A DNA stretch of 64,000 bases from Gp7-AA6 sp036001245 (GTDB lineage Bacteria; Acidobacteriota; Thermoanaerobaculia; UBA5066; Gp7-AA6). Shown here piece after piece: positions 1 to 7,945 of the stretch. The position numbers and the translations under genes are program-made. Location of the stretch: contig DASYUL010000128.1 in the NCBI GenBank assembly GCA_036001245.1, positions 15,918-79,917 of the forward strand, given 5' to 3'. How positions within the stretch are numbered: position 1 is the stretch's first letter; each line of letters begins with the position of its first letter. The notes below the pieces were generated by a model. The model had not been told where the DNA came from. It saw nothing but the letters and a program-made list of their open reading frames with translations, and searched no databases.

Positions 1-1
1 C

Positions 2-535
2 CACATGCGTCCCGATACGACGCTCGAGGCGCTCGCGAAGCTGCCGCCGTCCTTCGGCAAGGACGGCCAGGTGACCGCGGGCAACGCCTCGGGGATCGTC
101 GACGGCGCGGCGGCGGTCGTCGTGACCACTGCGGAGAACGCGCGGCGCAAGGACGTCCGGCCGCTCGGCCGCCTCCTGTCGTGGGCGGTCGTCGGCGTCG
201 AGCCGGAGCTCATGGGTATCGGGCCGGCGCCCGCCGCGCGGGCCGCCCTCGAGAAGGCGGGACTCGCAAAGGAAGACATCGACCTCTGGGAGATCAACGA
301 GGCCTTTGCGGGACAGATCCTCGGCGTCGTCGCCGAGCTCGGTCTCGATCGCGAGAAGCTGAACGTGAACGGCGGCGCGATTGCTCTCGGCCATCCGCTC
401 GCGGCGACCGGGACGCGTTTGACGCTGACCCTTTTGAAAGAGCTTCGCCGCCGCAAAGCCCGCTACGGCGTGGCGGGCGCCTGCATCGGCGGCGGCCAGG
501 GCATCGCCGTCGTCCTCGAGTCCCTCCCAGCCTGA
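2..535 (+). CDS. Acetyl-CoA acetyltransferase (thiolase), C-terminal part, cut by window edge
   Basis: This is the last 177 residues of a thiolase; the start lies outside the window. Thiolases cleave 3-ketoacyl-CoA or condense two acyl-CoAs in the cytoplasm. The visible part has the C-terminal family signatures in order: NEAFA, the histidine motif GGAIALGHP, and the second active cysteine in GACIGGGQG close to the end. The acyl-accepting first cysteine cannot be checked. It is followed directly on the same strand by a small unknown gene, a 3-hydroxyacyl-CoA dehydrogenase and an enoyl-CoA hydratase, so it probably supplies the thiolase step of a beta-oxidation or butyrate-type operon. Family assignment is secure; the substrate is inferred. 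Confidence 0.93.
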   Translation, partial: HMRPDTTLEALAKLPPSFGKDGQVTAGNASGIVDGAAAVVVTTAENARRKDVRPLGRLLSWAVVGVEPELMGIGPAPAARAALEKAGLAKEDIDLWEINEAFAGQILGVVAELGLDREKLNVNGGAIALGHPLAATGTRLTLTLLKELRRRKARYGVAGACIGGGQGIAVVLESLPA

Positions 536-541
536 CTGACT

Positions 542-880
542 TTGCTGACCTGGACGGAAAGGATCCTCTCCGTTCCGGTTCGCACGGCGGCGGTGCGCGA
601 GTTCCTCCGCGAGCTCTCGTTGAAGGGGTGGGGCGACCTGAACGGGATGCTCGCGATCCTGAACGACGGTGAGCTGTGCCGCGAGGCCTTGGCCTACTGG
701 CTCGATCAGGAGTGGATCGTGAAAGCCCCGAACTCCCCCCTGACGGCGCTCGTCGGCCCTGCCTACACACGTCAGCTCACGCTGCATCGGTTTTGCGGGG
801 AACCGCTCGAGGACGATTGGGACGAAGTCGACACGACCCCCGACCTCTCGTCAGAAGTGAGAGGGGAGGAGGATCGATGA
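542..880 (+). CDS. Small protein of unknown function inside a beta-oxidation operon
   Basis: I do not recognise this 112-residue protein. The frame opens with TTG six bases after the thiolase stop and its TGA overlaps the ATG of the next gene (ATGA at 877-880), which argues that it is translated as part of the operon. It is soluble-looking, with no signal peptide or membrane segment, several tryptophans, and an acidic tail rich in Asp and Glu (about residues 90-112). Conserved placement between acyl-CoA enzymes suggests a role linked to that pathway, but nothing in the sequence shows what it does. The TTG start is chosen for spacing only. Confidence 0.6.
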   Translation: MLTWTERILSVPVRTAAVREFLRELSLKGWGDLNGMLAILNDGELCREALAYWLDQEWIVKAPNSPLTALVGPAYTRQLTLHRFCGEPLEDDWDEVDTTPDLSSEVRGEEDR

Positions 881-1731
881 GAATCCGCCGCGTTGGCGTC
901 CTGGGAGCCGGGCTCATGGGCTCGGGAATCGCCGAGGTCTGCGCGAAGAGCGGGTACGAGACGGTCGTCCGGGAGATTTCCGAAGAGCTCGCGCGGAAGG
1001 GGATCGGGCGCATCGAGTCATCTCTGGCGAAAGCGGTCGAGCGAGGGAAGCTCGCCGCGGGCGACCGTGATGCGGCGCGCGGGCGCTTGAAGGCGACGAC
1101 CCGACTCGAGGACTTCGAGGCGTGCGACATCGTCATCGAGGCGGTCGTAGAGAACCTCGACGTCAAGAAGGAGATCTTCCGCGAGCTCGATCGGATCTGC
1201 GGCGAGTCTGCGATCTTCTGTTCCAACACCTCCTCGCTCACGATCACGGAGCTGTCGGCCGCGACGCGCCGGCCCGACCGCTTCGCCGGGCTCCACTTTT
1301 TCATTCCCGCGCCGGTCATGAAGCTCGTCGAGGTCGTGCGGACGATCGCGACCTCCGACGAGACGATCGAGACGCTCCTCGGGTTCGCGAAGTCTCTGCG
1401 AAAGGAGCCGATTCTCGCGAAGGACAACTCCGGGTTCATCGTCAACCGCCTCCTCGTCCCTTACCTGCTCGACGCGGTCCGCGCTCTCGAGGAGGGGGTT
1501 GGGAGCCGAGAGGACATCGACAAAGGGATGGAGCTCGGCTGCGGCCATCCGATGGGACCCCTGAAGCTGCTCGACTTCGTCGGACTCGACACCACGTACG
1601 CGATCGCGGAGATCATGTTCGCCGAGTACCGGGAGAAGCGCTTCGCCCCGCCGCCCCTGTTGAAGCGGATGGTGCTCGCCGGCCGCTACGGGCGCAAGTC
1701 GGGCCGCGGTTTCTACGAGTACCCGTCGTGA
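877..1731 (+). CDS. 3-hydroxybutyryl-CoA / 3-hydroxyacyl-CoA dehydrogenase
   Basis: A 284-residue NAD-dependent 3-hydroxyacyl-CoA dehydrogenase, the usual length for the single-function bacterial enzyme. It oxidises L-3-hydroxyacyl-CoA to the 3-keto form. The N-terminus has the dinucleotide-binding GAGLMG (residues 10-15); the substrate region has SNTSSLTITE and the catalytic histidine in LHFFIPAPVMKLVEV (His140). The C-terminal helical domain ends with GRGFYEYP. The ATG at 877 overlaps the previous TGA and is preceded by GGGGAGGAGG, so it is preferred over longer in-frame openings upstream. The next gene starts inside its stop codon (GTGA), indicating translational coupling. Confidence 0.95.
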   Translation: MRIRRVGVLGAGLMGSGIAEVCAKSGYETVVREISEELARKGIGRIESSLAKAVERGKLAAGDRDAARGRLKATTRLEDFEACDIVIEAVVENLDVKKEIFRELDRICGESAIFCSNTSSLTITELSAATRRPDRFAGLHFFIPAPVMKLVEVVRTIATSDETIETLLGFAKSLRKEPILAKDNSGFIVNRLLVPYLLDAVRALEEGVGSREDIDKGMELGCGHPMGPLKLLDFVGLDTTYAIAEIMFAEYREKRFAPPPLLKRMVLAGRYGRKSGRGFYEYPS

Positions 1732-2516
1732 GCGGCGGGTTCGTCCAGGTGGACAACCCCGAGGAGGGTATCCGGGTCGTCACCGTCGATCGGCCGGAGA
1801 AGCTGAACGCCCTGAACGCCCAGGTGCTCGAGGAGCTCGGACGCGAGATCGCGGCGGCGGGGACGGATTCGGCGTTGAGGTGCCTCGTGATCACCGGCGC
1901 GGGCGAGAAGGCTTTCATCGCCGGCGCCGACATTGCCGAGCTCGCGAGGCTGACGCCGATCGAAGGGCGCGAACACTCCCGCCGGGGTCAAGCGCTGCTC
2001 GATCGGATCGAGCACCTTCCCGTGCCGACGATCGCCGCGATCAACGGCTACGCATATGGGGGAGGGCTCGAGCTCGCGATGGCCTGCTCGCTCCGGGTCG
2101 CCGCGGAGAACGCGCGGATGGGGCTTCCGGAGACCTCCCTCGGCATCATCCCCGGATACGGCGGAACGCAGCGCCTCGCCCGGCACGTCGGTCGCGCGCG
2201 CGCGTTCGAGCTCGTCCTGACCTCGGAGAAGGGGCTGACCGCGGCGCAGGCGGAACGGATCGGTCTCGTCAACCGGGTCGTGCCGCCGGGCCAGGTGCTC
2301 CCCGCCGCGCTCGAGATCGCCCGGAAGATCCGCGCGAACGGACCGGCCGCCTGCCGCTATGCACTCGAGGTGATCCGACGCGGCCTGGACGTGCCGCTCG
2401 CCGAGGGGCAGGTGCTCGAGGCGACGCTCTTCGGCCTATGTGCCGCGACGGAGGACATGAAGGAAGGGATGAGCGCTTTCCTGGAGAAGCGGCCGGCGAA
2501 ATTCACGGGGCATTAA
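1728..2516 (+). CDS. Enoyl-CoA hydratase
   Basis: A 262-residue crotonase-family protein that hydrates trans-2-enoyl-CoA. The oxyanion-hole and catalytic region is intact: AGADIAEL, then YGGGLELAM with the first catalytic glutamate, then GLPETSLGIIPGYGGTQRL with the second glutamate, and the C-terminal AATEDMKEG. The GTG start at 1728 overlaps the TGA of the dehydrogenase; a much longer open frame continues upstream but only overlaps that gene in another frame. With the thiolase and dehydrogenase it makes three consecutive beta-oxidation steps. The gene is the last of the operon; the next start is 51 bases away with its own promoter-like box. Confidence 0.94.
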   Translation: MSGGFVQVDNPEEGIRVVTVDRPEKLNALNAQVLEELGREIAAAGTDSALRCLVITGAGEKAFIAGADIAELARLTPIEGREHSRRGQALLDRIEHLPVPTIAAINGYAYGGGLELAMACSLRVAAENARMGLPETSLGIIPGYGGTQRLARHVGRARAFELVLTSEKGLTAAQAERIGLVNRVVPPGQVLPAALEIARKIRANGPAACRYALEVIRRGLDVPLAEGQVLEATLFGLCAATEDMKEGMSAFLEKRPAKFTGH

Positions 2517-2567
2517 TCCCACCCTGTCAATGACCGCTGTGCGGTCAGCTGATAAACTTACTTTTCC

Positions 2568-3818
2568 GTGCATCCGCCAGAGTCGGATCTGATCTACGAC
2601 TGGAACCGGGCGGGGGGAGCGGTCTTCCCCGCGCGCGGAAAAGTCGAGCTGGACGACGAGACGCTGCGCGACGGCCTCCAGTCCCCGTCGGTCAAGAGTC
2701 CTCCGATCGAGCAAAAGCTGCGGCTCCTTCACCTGATGGAGTTGCTCTCGATCGACTCGGCCGACATCGGGCTGCCGGGCGCCGGACCGCACGTCGTCGC
2801 GACGGTGACGCGCCTCGCCCGCGAGATCGTCGACAACGGCATGAAGATTCGCCCGAACTGCGCCGCGCGCACGGTCGAGGCGGACATCCTTCCGATCATC
2901 GAGATCTCGCAGAAGGTCGGGCTTCCGATCGAGGTCGCCTGCTTCATCGGCTCCTCGCCGATCCGCCAGTACGCCGAGGACTGGGACCTCGACCGCATAC
3001 TGCGGCTCTCGGAGAACGCGGTCTCTCTCGCCGTGCGAGAGGGGCTTCCGGTCATGTACGTCACCGAAGACACGACCCGCGCGCACCCCGACCACGTCCG
3101 CGCGCTCTACACGGTCGCGCTGCGCGCCGGCGCGAAGCGCATCTGCGTCTGCGACACGGTCGGCCACGCGACGCCCAACGGCGTGCAGAACCTCATCCGG
3201 TTCGTGTGCAAGCTCGTCGAAGAGGTGAACCCGGAGGCGAAGGTCGACTGGCACGGCCACCAGGATCGCGGCTTCGGCGTGCAGAACTCGCTCTGGGCGC
3301 TCGAGTCCGGCGCGCACCGGGTTCACGCTTGCGCGATCGGGATCGGCGAGCGCGTCGGGAACACGCCGATGGACCAGCTCATCGTCAACCTGCAGCTGCT
3401 CGGGTGGATCGACCGCGACCTGACGAAGCTCCACGAGTACTGCGAGCTCGCATCGCGGGCGACCGGCGTGCCGATTCCTGACAACTATCCGATCGTGGGC
3501 CGCGATGCGTTCCGCACCGGCACGGGAGTCCACGCGGCCGCGATCATCAAGGCACGCAAGAAAGGGGACGACTGGCTGGCCGACCGGGTGTACTCCGGCG
3601 TCCCGGCCGGCATGGTCGGGCGGAAGCAGACGATCGAGGTCGGACCGATGAGCGGGATCTCGAACGTCCAGTGCTGGCTGGACGACCACGGCATCCCGGC
3701 CCGGCCCGAGCTGGTCCAGGCGATCTTCCAGCGGGCGAAGGAGAGCGATCGCATCCTGACCGACGACGAGATCCTCTCGCTCGTGCACGGGCTCACCCCC
3801 GCGACGGCCGCGCACTGA
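2568..3818 (+). CDS. LeuA-family acyltransferase/lyase (2-isopropylmalate synthase-like)
   Basis: A 416-residue DRE-TIM metallolyase-superfamily protein, the group that includes isopropylmalate, citramalate and homocitrate synthases and HMG-CoA lyase. It has the signature DETLRDGLQSP (Arg34, Asp35), the active-site region CDTVGHATP, the metal-binding HxH in WHGHQDRG (His229, His231) and the glycine-rich GIGERVGNTP. It lacks the long C-terminal leucine-sensing domain of classical LeuA. The HGHQD motif differs from the usual HCHND, so the exact reaction is uncertain. The GTG start follows a TAAACT box by nine bases with no ribosome site, suggesting a leaderless mRNA. The recombinase gene overlaps its stop. 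Confidence 0.85.
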   Translation: MHPPESDLIYDWNRAGGAVFPARGKVELDDETLRDGLQSPSVKSPPIEQKLRLLHLMELLSIDSADIGLPGAGPHVVATVTRLAREIVDNGMKIRPNCAARTVEADILPIIEISQKVGLPIEVACFIGSSPIRQYAEDWDLDRILRLSENAVSLAVREGLPVMYVTEDTTRAHPDHVRALYTVALRAGAKRICVCDTVGHATPNGVQNLIRFVCKLVEEVNPEAKVDWHGHQDRGFGVQNSLWALESGAHRVHACAIGIGERVGNTPMDQLIVNLQLLGWIDRDLTKLHEYCELASRATGVPIPDNYPIVGRDAFRTGTGVHAAAIIKARKKGDDWLADRVYSGVPAGMVGRKQTIEVGPMSGISNVQCWLDDHGIPARPELVQAIFQRAKESDRILTDDEILSLVHGLTPATAAH

Positions 3819-4777
3819 CGGGCAAGGCCCCGCCCTCCTCACCCACACCTGCCCGGGGCGATTTTCTCGCGCGCGCGCTCCCGACGTACCTCGACCACCT
3901 CGCGGTCGAGAGAGGACTCTCGCGCTCGAGCGTCGACGCGTACCGCCGCGACCTGGAGGCGTTCGGGCGGTGGCTGACGAGCGCGCGCACCACGGCGACG
4001 AAGGCGCGGCGCGATCACCTCATTGCCTATCTGCGCCATTTGCGGACCCGTGGTCTCTCGTCGAGATCCGCGTCGCGCGCGCTCTCGGCGGTGCGGGGCT
4101 TCTATCGCTTCGCGACGGCGCACCTCGACTTCGGGGGCGACCCGACCGACGACGTGTCGAACCCGAAGGCCGGGTTCGCACTTCCGAAGACGCTCACCGA
4201 GCGGGAGGTGAACGACCTGCTCGCGACGCCCGACGTCGCGCTGCCGCTCGGCCTGCGCGACCGCGCCATGCTCGAGCTCCTCTACGCCTCGGGGCTGCGG
4301 GTCTCCGAGCTCGTCGGGCTTCCCCGCGATCGCGTGGACCTCGAGGCCGGGATCCTGCGCGTGGCGGGGAAAGGGGGACGCGAGCGGCTCGTTCCGTTCG
4401 GCTCTTCCGCGGCGGAGTGGGTCCGGCGATACCTCGCGCAGGCGCGTCCGGCGCTCGACCGGAAGGGACGGGCCGAGCTTTTCCTCTCCGCCCGGGGCGC
4501 GGCCATGACCCGGCAACGGTTCTGGCAGCTCATCGAAGGCTACGGCCGCCGGGCCGGAATCCGCCGGAAGCTGGCTCCCCATTCGATCCGGCACGCCTTC
4601 GCCACCCACCTGCTCGATCGGGGCGCAGACCTGCGGGCGCTCCAGATGATGCTCGGGCACGCGGACATCTCGACCACTCAGATCTATACGCGGGTCTCGG
4701 CCGGACGCCTGCGGGCGGTCTATGACCGATATCACCCGAGGGCCCGGGCGGGAAACCGTGGCAAAATCAGGGGATGA
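3815..4777 (+). CDS. xerD: Tyrosine recombinase XerC/XerD
   Basis: A tyrosine recombinase of about 320 residues, the size of XerC/XerD, which resolve chromosome dimers at dif. The N-terminal SAM-like domain has YLDHLAVERGLS. All catalytic residues are visible, numbering from a CTG start: Arg162 (SGLRVSELVGL), Lys186 (GKGGRERLVP), His256 and Arg259 (PHSIRHAFATH), His282 (LGHADISTT) and Tyr291. There is no ATG, GTG or TTG between the upstream gene's end and the conserved domain; the likely start is CTG at 3815, overlapping the previous TGA, or a GTG at 3671 deep inside the neighbour. XerC and XerD cannot be told apart here. It is a housekeeping type, not a phage integrase. Confidence 0.9.
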   Translation: MTGKAPPSSPTPARGDFLARALPTYLDHLAVERGLSRSSVDAYRRDLEAFGRWLTSARTTATKARRDHLIAYLRHLRTRGLSSRSASRALSAVRGFYRFATAHLDFGGDPTDDVSNPKAGFALPKTLTEREVNDLLATPDVALPLGLRDRAMLELLYASGLRVSELVGLPRDRVDLEAGILRVAGKGGRERLVPFGSSAAEWVRRYLAQARPALDRKGRAELFLSARGAAMTRQRFWQLIEGYGRRAGIRRKLAPHSIRHAFATHLLDRGADLRALQMMLGHADISTTQIYTRVSAGRLRAVYDRYHPRARAGNRGKIRG

Positions 4778-4821
4778 GCCGTGTGGAATTCGAGGTCCCG
4801 AAGGGGGGTTTGCCCTTTCAG

Positions 4822-5568
4822 ATGCTCCGTTTCGCCATTTGCTTGGGCTTTGCCCTGCTCGTCGGGGTTTGCGCGGCTCCCCTGCGGGCCGAGCTGATCG
4901 TCTTTTCCGACGGGCGCGTGACCAAAGCCGACGGCTACCAGGTCGACGGGGACGAGGTGGAGATCCGGCTCCACGGGGGCGGGAGCTACCGGGTCGACGC
5001 GGCGCTCGTCGAACGGATCGTCGACGATGAGGTCGAGGTCTCCGAGGTCGAGGTCCGGGAAGTGGGCTTCGACGAAAAGGTGGCGTACGACCTCTCGTAC
5101 AAGGACGAGCGCAAGCCGCTCTTTTCGACGGCGTACGACGCGATCATCCGGGCCGAGGCGAAAAAGCACGGCGTGGATGCCGCGCTCGTCTCCGCCGTGA
5201 TCCGCGCCGAATCCAACTACCAGCCGCGGGCGCTCTCCCGCAAAGGAGCCCGGGGCCTCATGCAACTGATGCCGGCCACCGCGAAGCGCCTGGAAGTGCG
5301 CAAGCCCTTCGATCCCGCGTCCAACGTCGCGGGGGGCGTGAGGTACTTGAAGGAGCTCGCGGAGCGGTTCAAGCATCGCCCGGAGCTCGTCCTCGCCGCG
5401 TACAACGCCGGCGAGCATGCGGTCGAGGCGTACGGCGGCGTGCCACCGTACCGCGAGACGATCGGTTACGTGAAGAAGATCCTCTCGTGGTGGACCCCGG
5501 CCGTCGCGGCGACCGTTCCCGCTTCGATCACGACCGCTTCTTCCGTCGCGTCCCCCTCGAGTCAGTAA
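4822..5568 (+). CDS. Secreted lytic transglycosylase (SLT domain)
   Basis: A periplasmic murein lytic transglycosylase. From ATG 4822 it has a clean signal peptide (FAICLGFALLVGVCA, cleavage near residue 23), a small beta-rich domain (residues 24-70) and a family-1 SLT domain with the catalytic glutamate in RAESNYQP (Glu130), GLMQLMPATA and AAYNAGEHAVEAYGG. An AAGGGGGG ribosome site precedes 4822. An earlier in-frame ATG at 4774 overlaps the recombinase stop (ATGA) and follows a CAAAAT box by six bases, so a leaderless start there is possible; it would add 16 residues before the signal peptide, which is why I prefer 4822. Confidence 0.9.
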   Translation: MLRFAICLGFALLVGVCAAPLRAELIVFSDGRVTKADGYQVDGDEVEIRLHGGGSYRVDAALVERIVDDEVEVSEVEVREVGFDEKVAYDLSYKDERKPLFSTAYDAIIRAEAKKHGVDAALVSAVIRAESNYQPRALSRKGARGLMQLMPATAKRLEVRKPFDPASNVAGGVRYLKELAERFKHRPELVLAAYNAGEHAVEAYGGVPPYRETIGYVKKILSWWTPAVAATVPASITTASSVASPSSQ

Positions 5569-5596
5569 CGGCGTCAGCTGTCAGCTACGGCGCGCC
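5569..5596. repeat. Short GTCAGCT repeat between convergent genes
   Basis: The 28 bases between two converging genes contain two tandem copies of a 7-bp unit (GTCAGCT GTCAGCT at about 5573-5586). Units of the same type form longer arrays at 14221, 20197, 25627 and 35927. No terminator-like hairpin is obvious. Confidence 0.5.
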
Positions 5597-6382
5597 TCAC
5601 TCCATCGCGAGGCGCGCGAGGTACCCCTTCTCGCGGACCCGCCCCATCATCCAGCCGAAGAACGCGCCGGCGGCGGCCAGGTAGAGCACGTTCAACGCGA
5701 ATGCGGGGACGAGCGGCCCGAACGCCGGCCGCCCGGTCGCGAGCGTGGCGCGCATCCCTTCGAAGACGTGGGTCGAGGGGAAGAGAAGCGCGATCCCGCG
5801 CAGCCAGGAGGGCAACACGGCGAGCGGATAGAAGACCGCCGAGATCGGCTGCAGCAGGAACGGCGTGCCCCAGATCAGGGCTTCCGCCGCGTGCCCGAAC
5901 CGGAGGATGACCGCCATCGTGCACATCCCGACGGCCCATCCGAAGAGGAGAAGGCTCGCGAAGTAGGGGAGGAGAGCCGGACCCAGGAGCAGCAGGTCGA
6001 ACTGGTACAGGACGAGGGCCAGGATTCCGAGCACCGCGGTCGAGAGGAGGGCGCGGATCAGGCCCAGGAGGCAGGTGGCCAGAACGACTTCTCCGATCCG
6101 GACCGGTGCGATGAATACGTTCAGCAGGTTGCGGACCCAGATCTCCTCGGTCAGCGAGAGCGTGATCGCCTGCTGGGAGCGGTAGAAAACATCCCAGAAA
6201 ATGAGGCCGCCGAGAAGGAAGAGGACTGCGCGGGGCGCTCCGACCCGCTGAAAGTAGACGCTGACGAATCCCCACACCAGGAGATCCATCACCGGCCAGA
6301 AGAAAATCTCCATGGAGCGGGCGAGGCTTCGCCGGTAGAGGTAGAGATACCGCAGAAGCAGCGCCCCGACCCGTCCCCACAT
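5597..6382 (-). CDS. ABC-2 type transporter permease
   Basis: A 261-residue polytopic inner-membrane protein with about six hydrophobic segments, of the ABC-2 exporter permease type. The sequence begins with a cytoplasmic MWGRVGALLLRYLYLYRRSL segment, followed by membrane spans around residues 28-50, 57-75, 100-128, 136-165, 172-195 and 230-250. The motif ISAVFYPLAVLPSW before the last span is typical of this family. It starts eight bases after the stop of the ATP-binding gene and so forms a transporter with it. The exported substrate cannot be deduced from sequence. Confidence 0.9.
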   Translation of the reverse strand: MWGRVGALLLRYLYLYRRSLARSMEIFFWPVMDLLVWGFVSVYFQRVGAPRAVLFLLGGLIFWDVFYRSQQAITLSLTEEIWVRNLLNVFIAPVRIGEVVLATCLLGLIRALLSTAVLGILALVLYQFDLLLLGPALLPYFASLLLFGWAVGMCTMAVILRFGHAAEALIWGTPFLLQPISAVFYPLAVLPSWLRGIALLFPSTHVFEGMRATLATGRPAFGPLVPAFALNVLYLAAAGAFFGWMMGRVREKGYLARLAME

Positions 6383-6390
6383 CGAAGTCC

Positions 6391-7134
6391 TCAGTCCTCG
6401 ATCCGCCCGCCGCGGGCGATCGTGATGAAGACTTTCTCGAGCGACTCCGAGTCCGCACGCTCGAGGATCTCGCGCGGCGTTCCCTCCGCGACTACGCGTC
6501 CGTGCATGAGAAAGATGACACGGTCACAGACGAGCTCGATTTCCCTCATATTGTGCGACGTGTAGATCATAGTGACGCCGCGCTCCCGCTGAACCCGCTT
6601 CAGCGCGTTGCGCACCTTCTCCGCGATGTCCGGATCCAGGCTTGCGGTCGGCTCGTCCAGGAAGAGCACTTCCGGGTCGTTCAGGAAGGCCTTGCAGAGG
6701 TTCACGCGAGTCACCTGTCCGGACGAGAGCTTCCCCGTGACCGTGCGGATCACCTCCGGAATCTCGAAGAGATCCAGGAGCTCCGAGATCCGGCGTCGCC
6801 GGTCGCGGACCCCGTAGAGCCGGCCGAAGACGTCGAGGTTCTCGCGCACTGAGAGGTTGAACGGCAGCGAGATGTAGGCGGACGAGAAGTTGACCCGCTG
6901 CAGGATCTCACGCCGATGCTTGGCGAGCTCGAGTCCGAAAATCCGGATGCGCCCCGACGTCGGCGCCGTCAGACCGAGCAGCAGCTGGATCGTCGTCGTC
7001 TTGCCGGCGCCGTTGGGTCCGAGGAGTCCCAGGATCTCGCCCCGCCGCGCCGAGAACGAAACGTCGTCGACCGCCGTCACCTCGCCGAAGCGCTTGGTCA
7101 GGCGCTCGGCTTTGATGACGGGTTCGAGGTTCAA
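6391..7134 (-). CDS. ABC transporter ATP-binding protein
   Basis: A 247-residue ABC ATPase that would energise the permease encoded just downstream. It has Walker A GPNGAGKTTT (residues 39-48), a signature sequence LSSGQ (a one-residue variant of LSGGQ), Walker B VLFLDEPTAS and the H-loop YTSHNMRE. The start is TTG at 7134, which overlaps the TGA of the upstream cyclase gene (TTGA at 7131-7134); the open frame runs much further upstream but without homology. The overlap implies translational coupling, so the hydrolase and the transporter are probably made together. Confidence 0.92.
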   Translation of the reverse strand: MNLEPVIKAERLTKRFGEVTAVDDVSFSARRGEILGLLGPNGAGKTTTIQLLLGLTAPTSGRIRIFGLELAKHRREILQRVNFSSAYISLPFNLSVRENLDVFGRLYGVRDRRRRISELLDLFEIPEVIRTVTGKLSSGQVTRVNLCKAFLNDPEVLFLDEPTASLDPDIAEKVRNALKRVQRERGVTMIYTSHNMREIELVCDRVIFLMHGRVVAEGTPREILERADSESLEKVFITIARGGRIED

Positions 7135-7943
7135 GGGACGAGGGCGATGATTCGGAGCGGGCCGCCGGATCCTCCACCGATTTTCATCGGCAGCGCCACC
7201 ACCCAGGCTCCGCGCTCCGGCACTTGATCGAGGGCATCCAGGTTCTCGAACCCCGGCACGTCGTTTTCGGCGGCAAGCCGATGGACCGGGAAGTCCTTCG
7301 AGGCTCCAGGGTCGATGGACGCCGTATCGACGCCGAGCGCCCCGGCGCGCCGCTCTCGCAGGAGGAAGCGGGCGGAGTCGGCGCCGTACGACGGGAAGTG
7401 GAGGTTCGAGGCGTCGCCCGGCGTGTCGTCGCCCATGTAGCGCTTTCGGTCGGGCCACCGCTTGCTCCAGCCGGTTCGGAGCAGAACGATCGCTCCGCCG
7501 GGGATCGTTCCGTGCTTCTTCTCCCACGCGCGAACGTCGGAAAGCGCCAGCCGGTAGTCCGGATCCGCGGCGGCCGACTCCGAGACGTCGATCACCACCG
7601 CCGGTGCGACCAGCTGTCGCACGGAGATCTGGTCGGCGGTCTTCCGGCCCCGGCCGAAGTGAATCGGCGCGTCGAGGTGCGTTCCGCCGTGCTCGGGCGC
7701 GCAGAACGAGTTCGCCGAATAGAACCAGCCGCCGGGCGTCATTCCGGAGGTGAGCGCCTTGAGCTCGAACTTCGTCGGCGACGTCGGCCAGTAGATTGTG
7801 TCGGAGTCGAAGGGGTGCGTCAGGTCCACGACCTTCGCCGTGCGCAGATCGGGAGACGCCGGCCGCGACTTCCGAGGCTCCCCGCCGGCGGCGGACACGA
7901 TGGCGATCATGGCGGCGACTGCGATTCCCGATGACAGGCGCAT
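7131..7943 (-). CDS. Secreted cyclase-family hydrolase (kynurenine formamidase-like)
   Basis: A 270-residue protein of the cyclase / kynurenine-formamidase family, metal-dependent amide or ester hydrolases. The family motif HGGTHLDAPIHF is present, preceded by VDLTHPFDSDTIYWP and followed by VIDVSESA and a central GVDTASIDPG. Unlike the cytoplasmic KynB enzyme it starts with a signal peptide (residues 1-21, ending VSAAGG), so it likely acts in the periplasm. It starts three bases after the ParB-like gene and its stop overlaps the ABC ATPase start. The substrate is unknown; linkage to an exporter suggests processing of an exported or imported small molecule. Confidence 0.88.
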   Translation of the reverse strand: MRLSSGIAVAAMIAIVSAAGGEPRKSRPASPDLRTAKVVDLTHPFDSDTIYWPTSPTKFELKALTSGMTPGGWFYSANSFCAPEHGGTHLDAPIHFGRGRKTADQISVRQLVAPAVVIDVSESAAADPDYRLALSDVRAWEKKHGTIPGGAIVLLRTGWSKRWPDRKRYMGDDTPGDASNLHFPSYGADSARFLLRERRAGALGVDTASIDPGASKDFPVHRLAAENDVPGFENLDALDQVPERGAWVVALPMKIGGGSGGPLRIIALVP

Positions 7944-7945
7944 GG

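Noticed and set aside
1122..1727. Long in-frame extension upstream of the enoyl-CoA hydratase
   Set aside because: It overlaps the dehydrogenase gene in another frame, is arginine-rich without homology, and GTG 1728 gives the normal length.
3815..4777. Tyrosine recombinase as integrase of a mobile element
   Set aside because: Sequence and size match XerC/XerD, and there are no att repeats, tRNA or phage genes around it.
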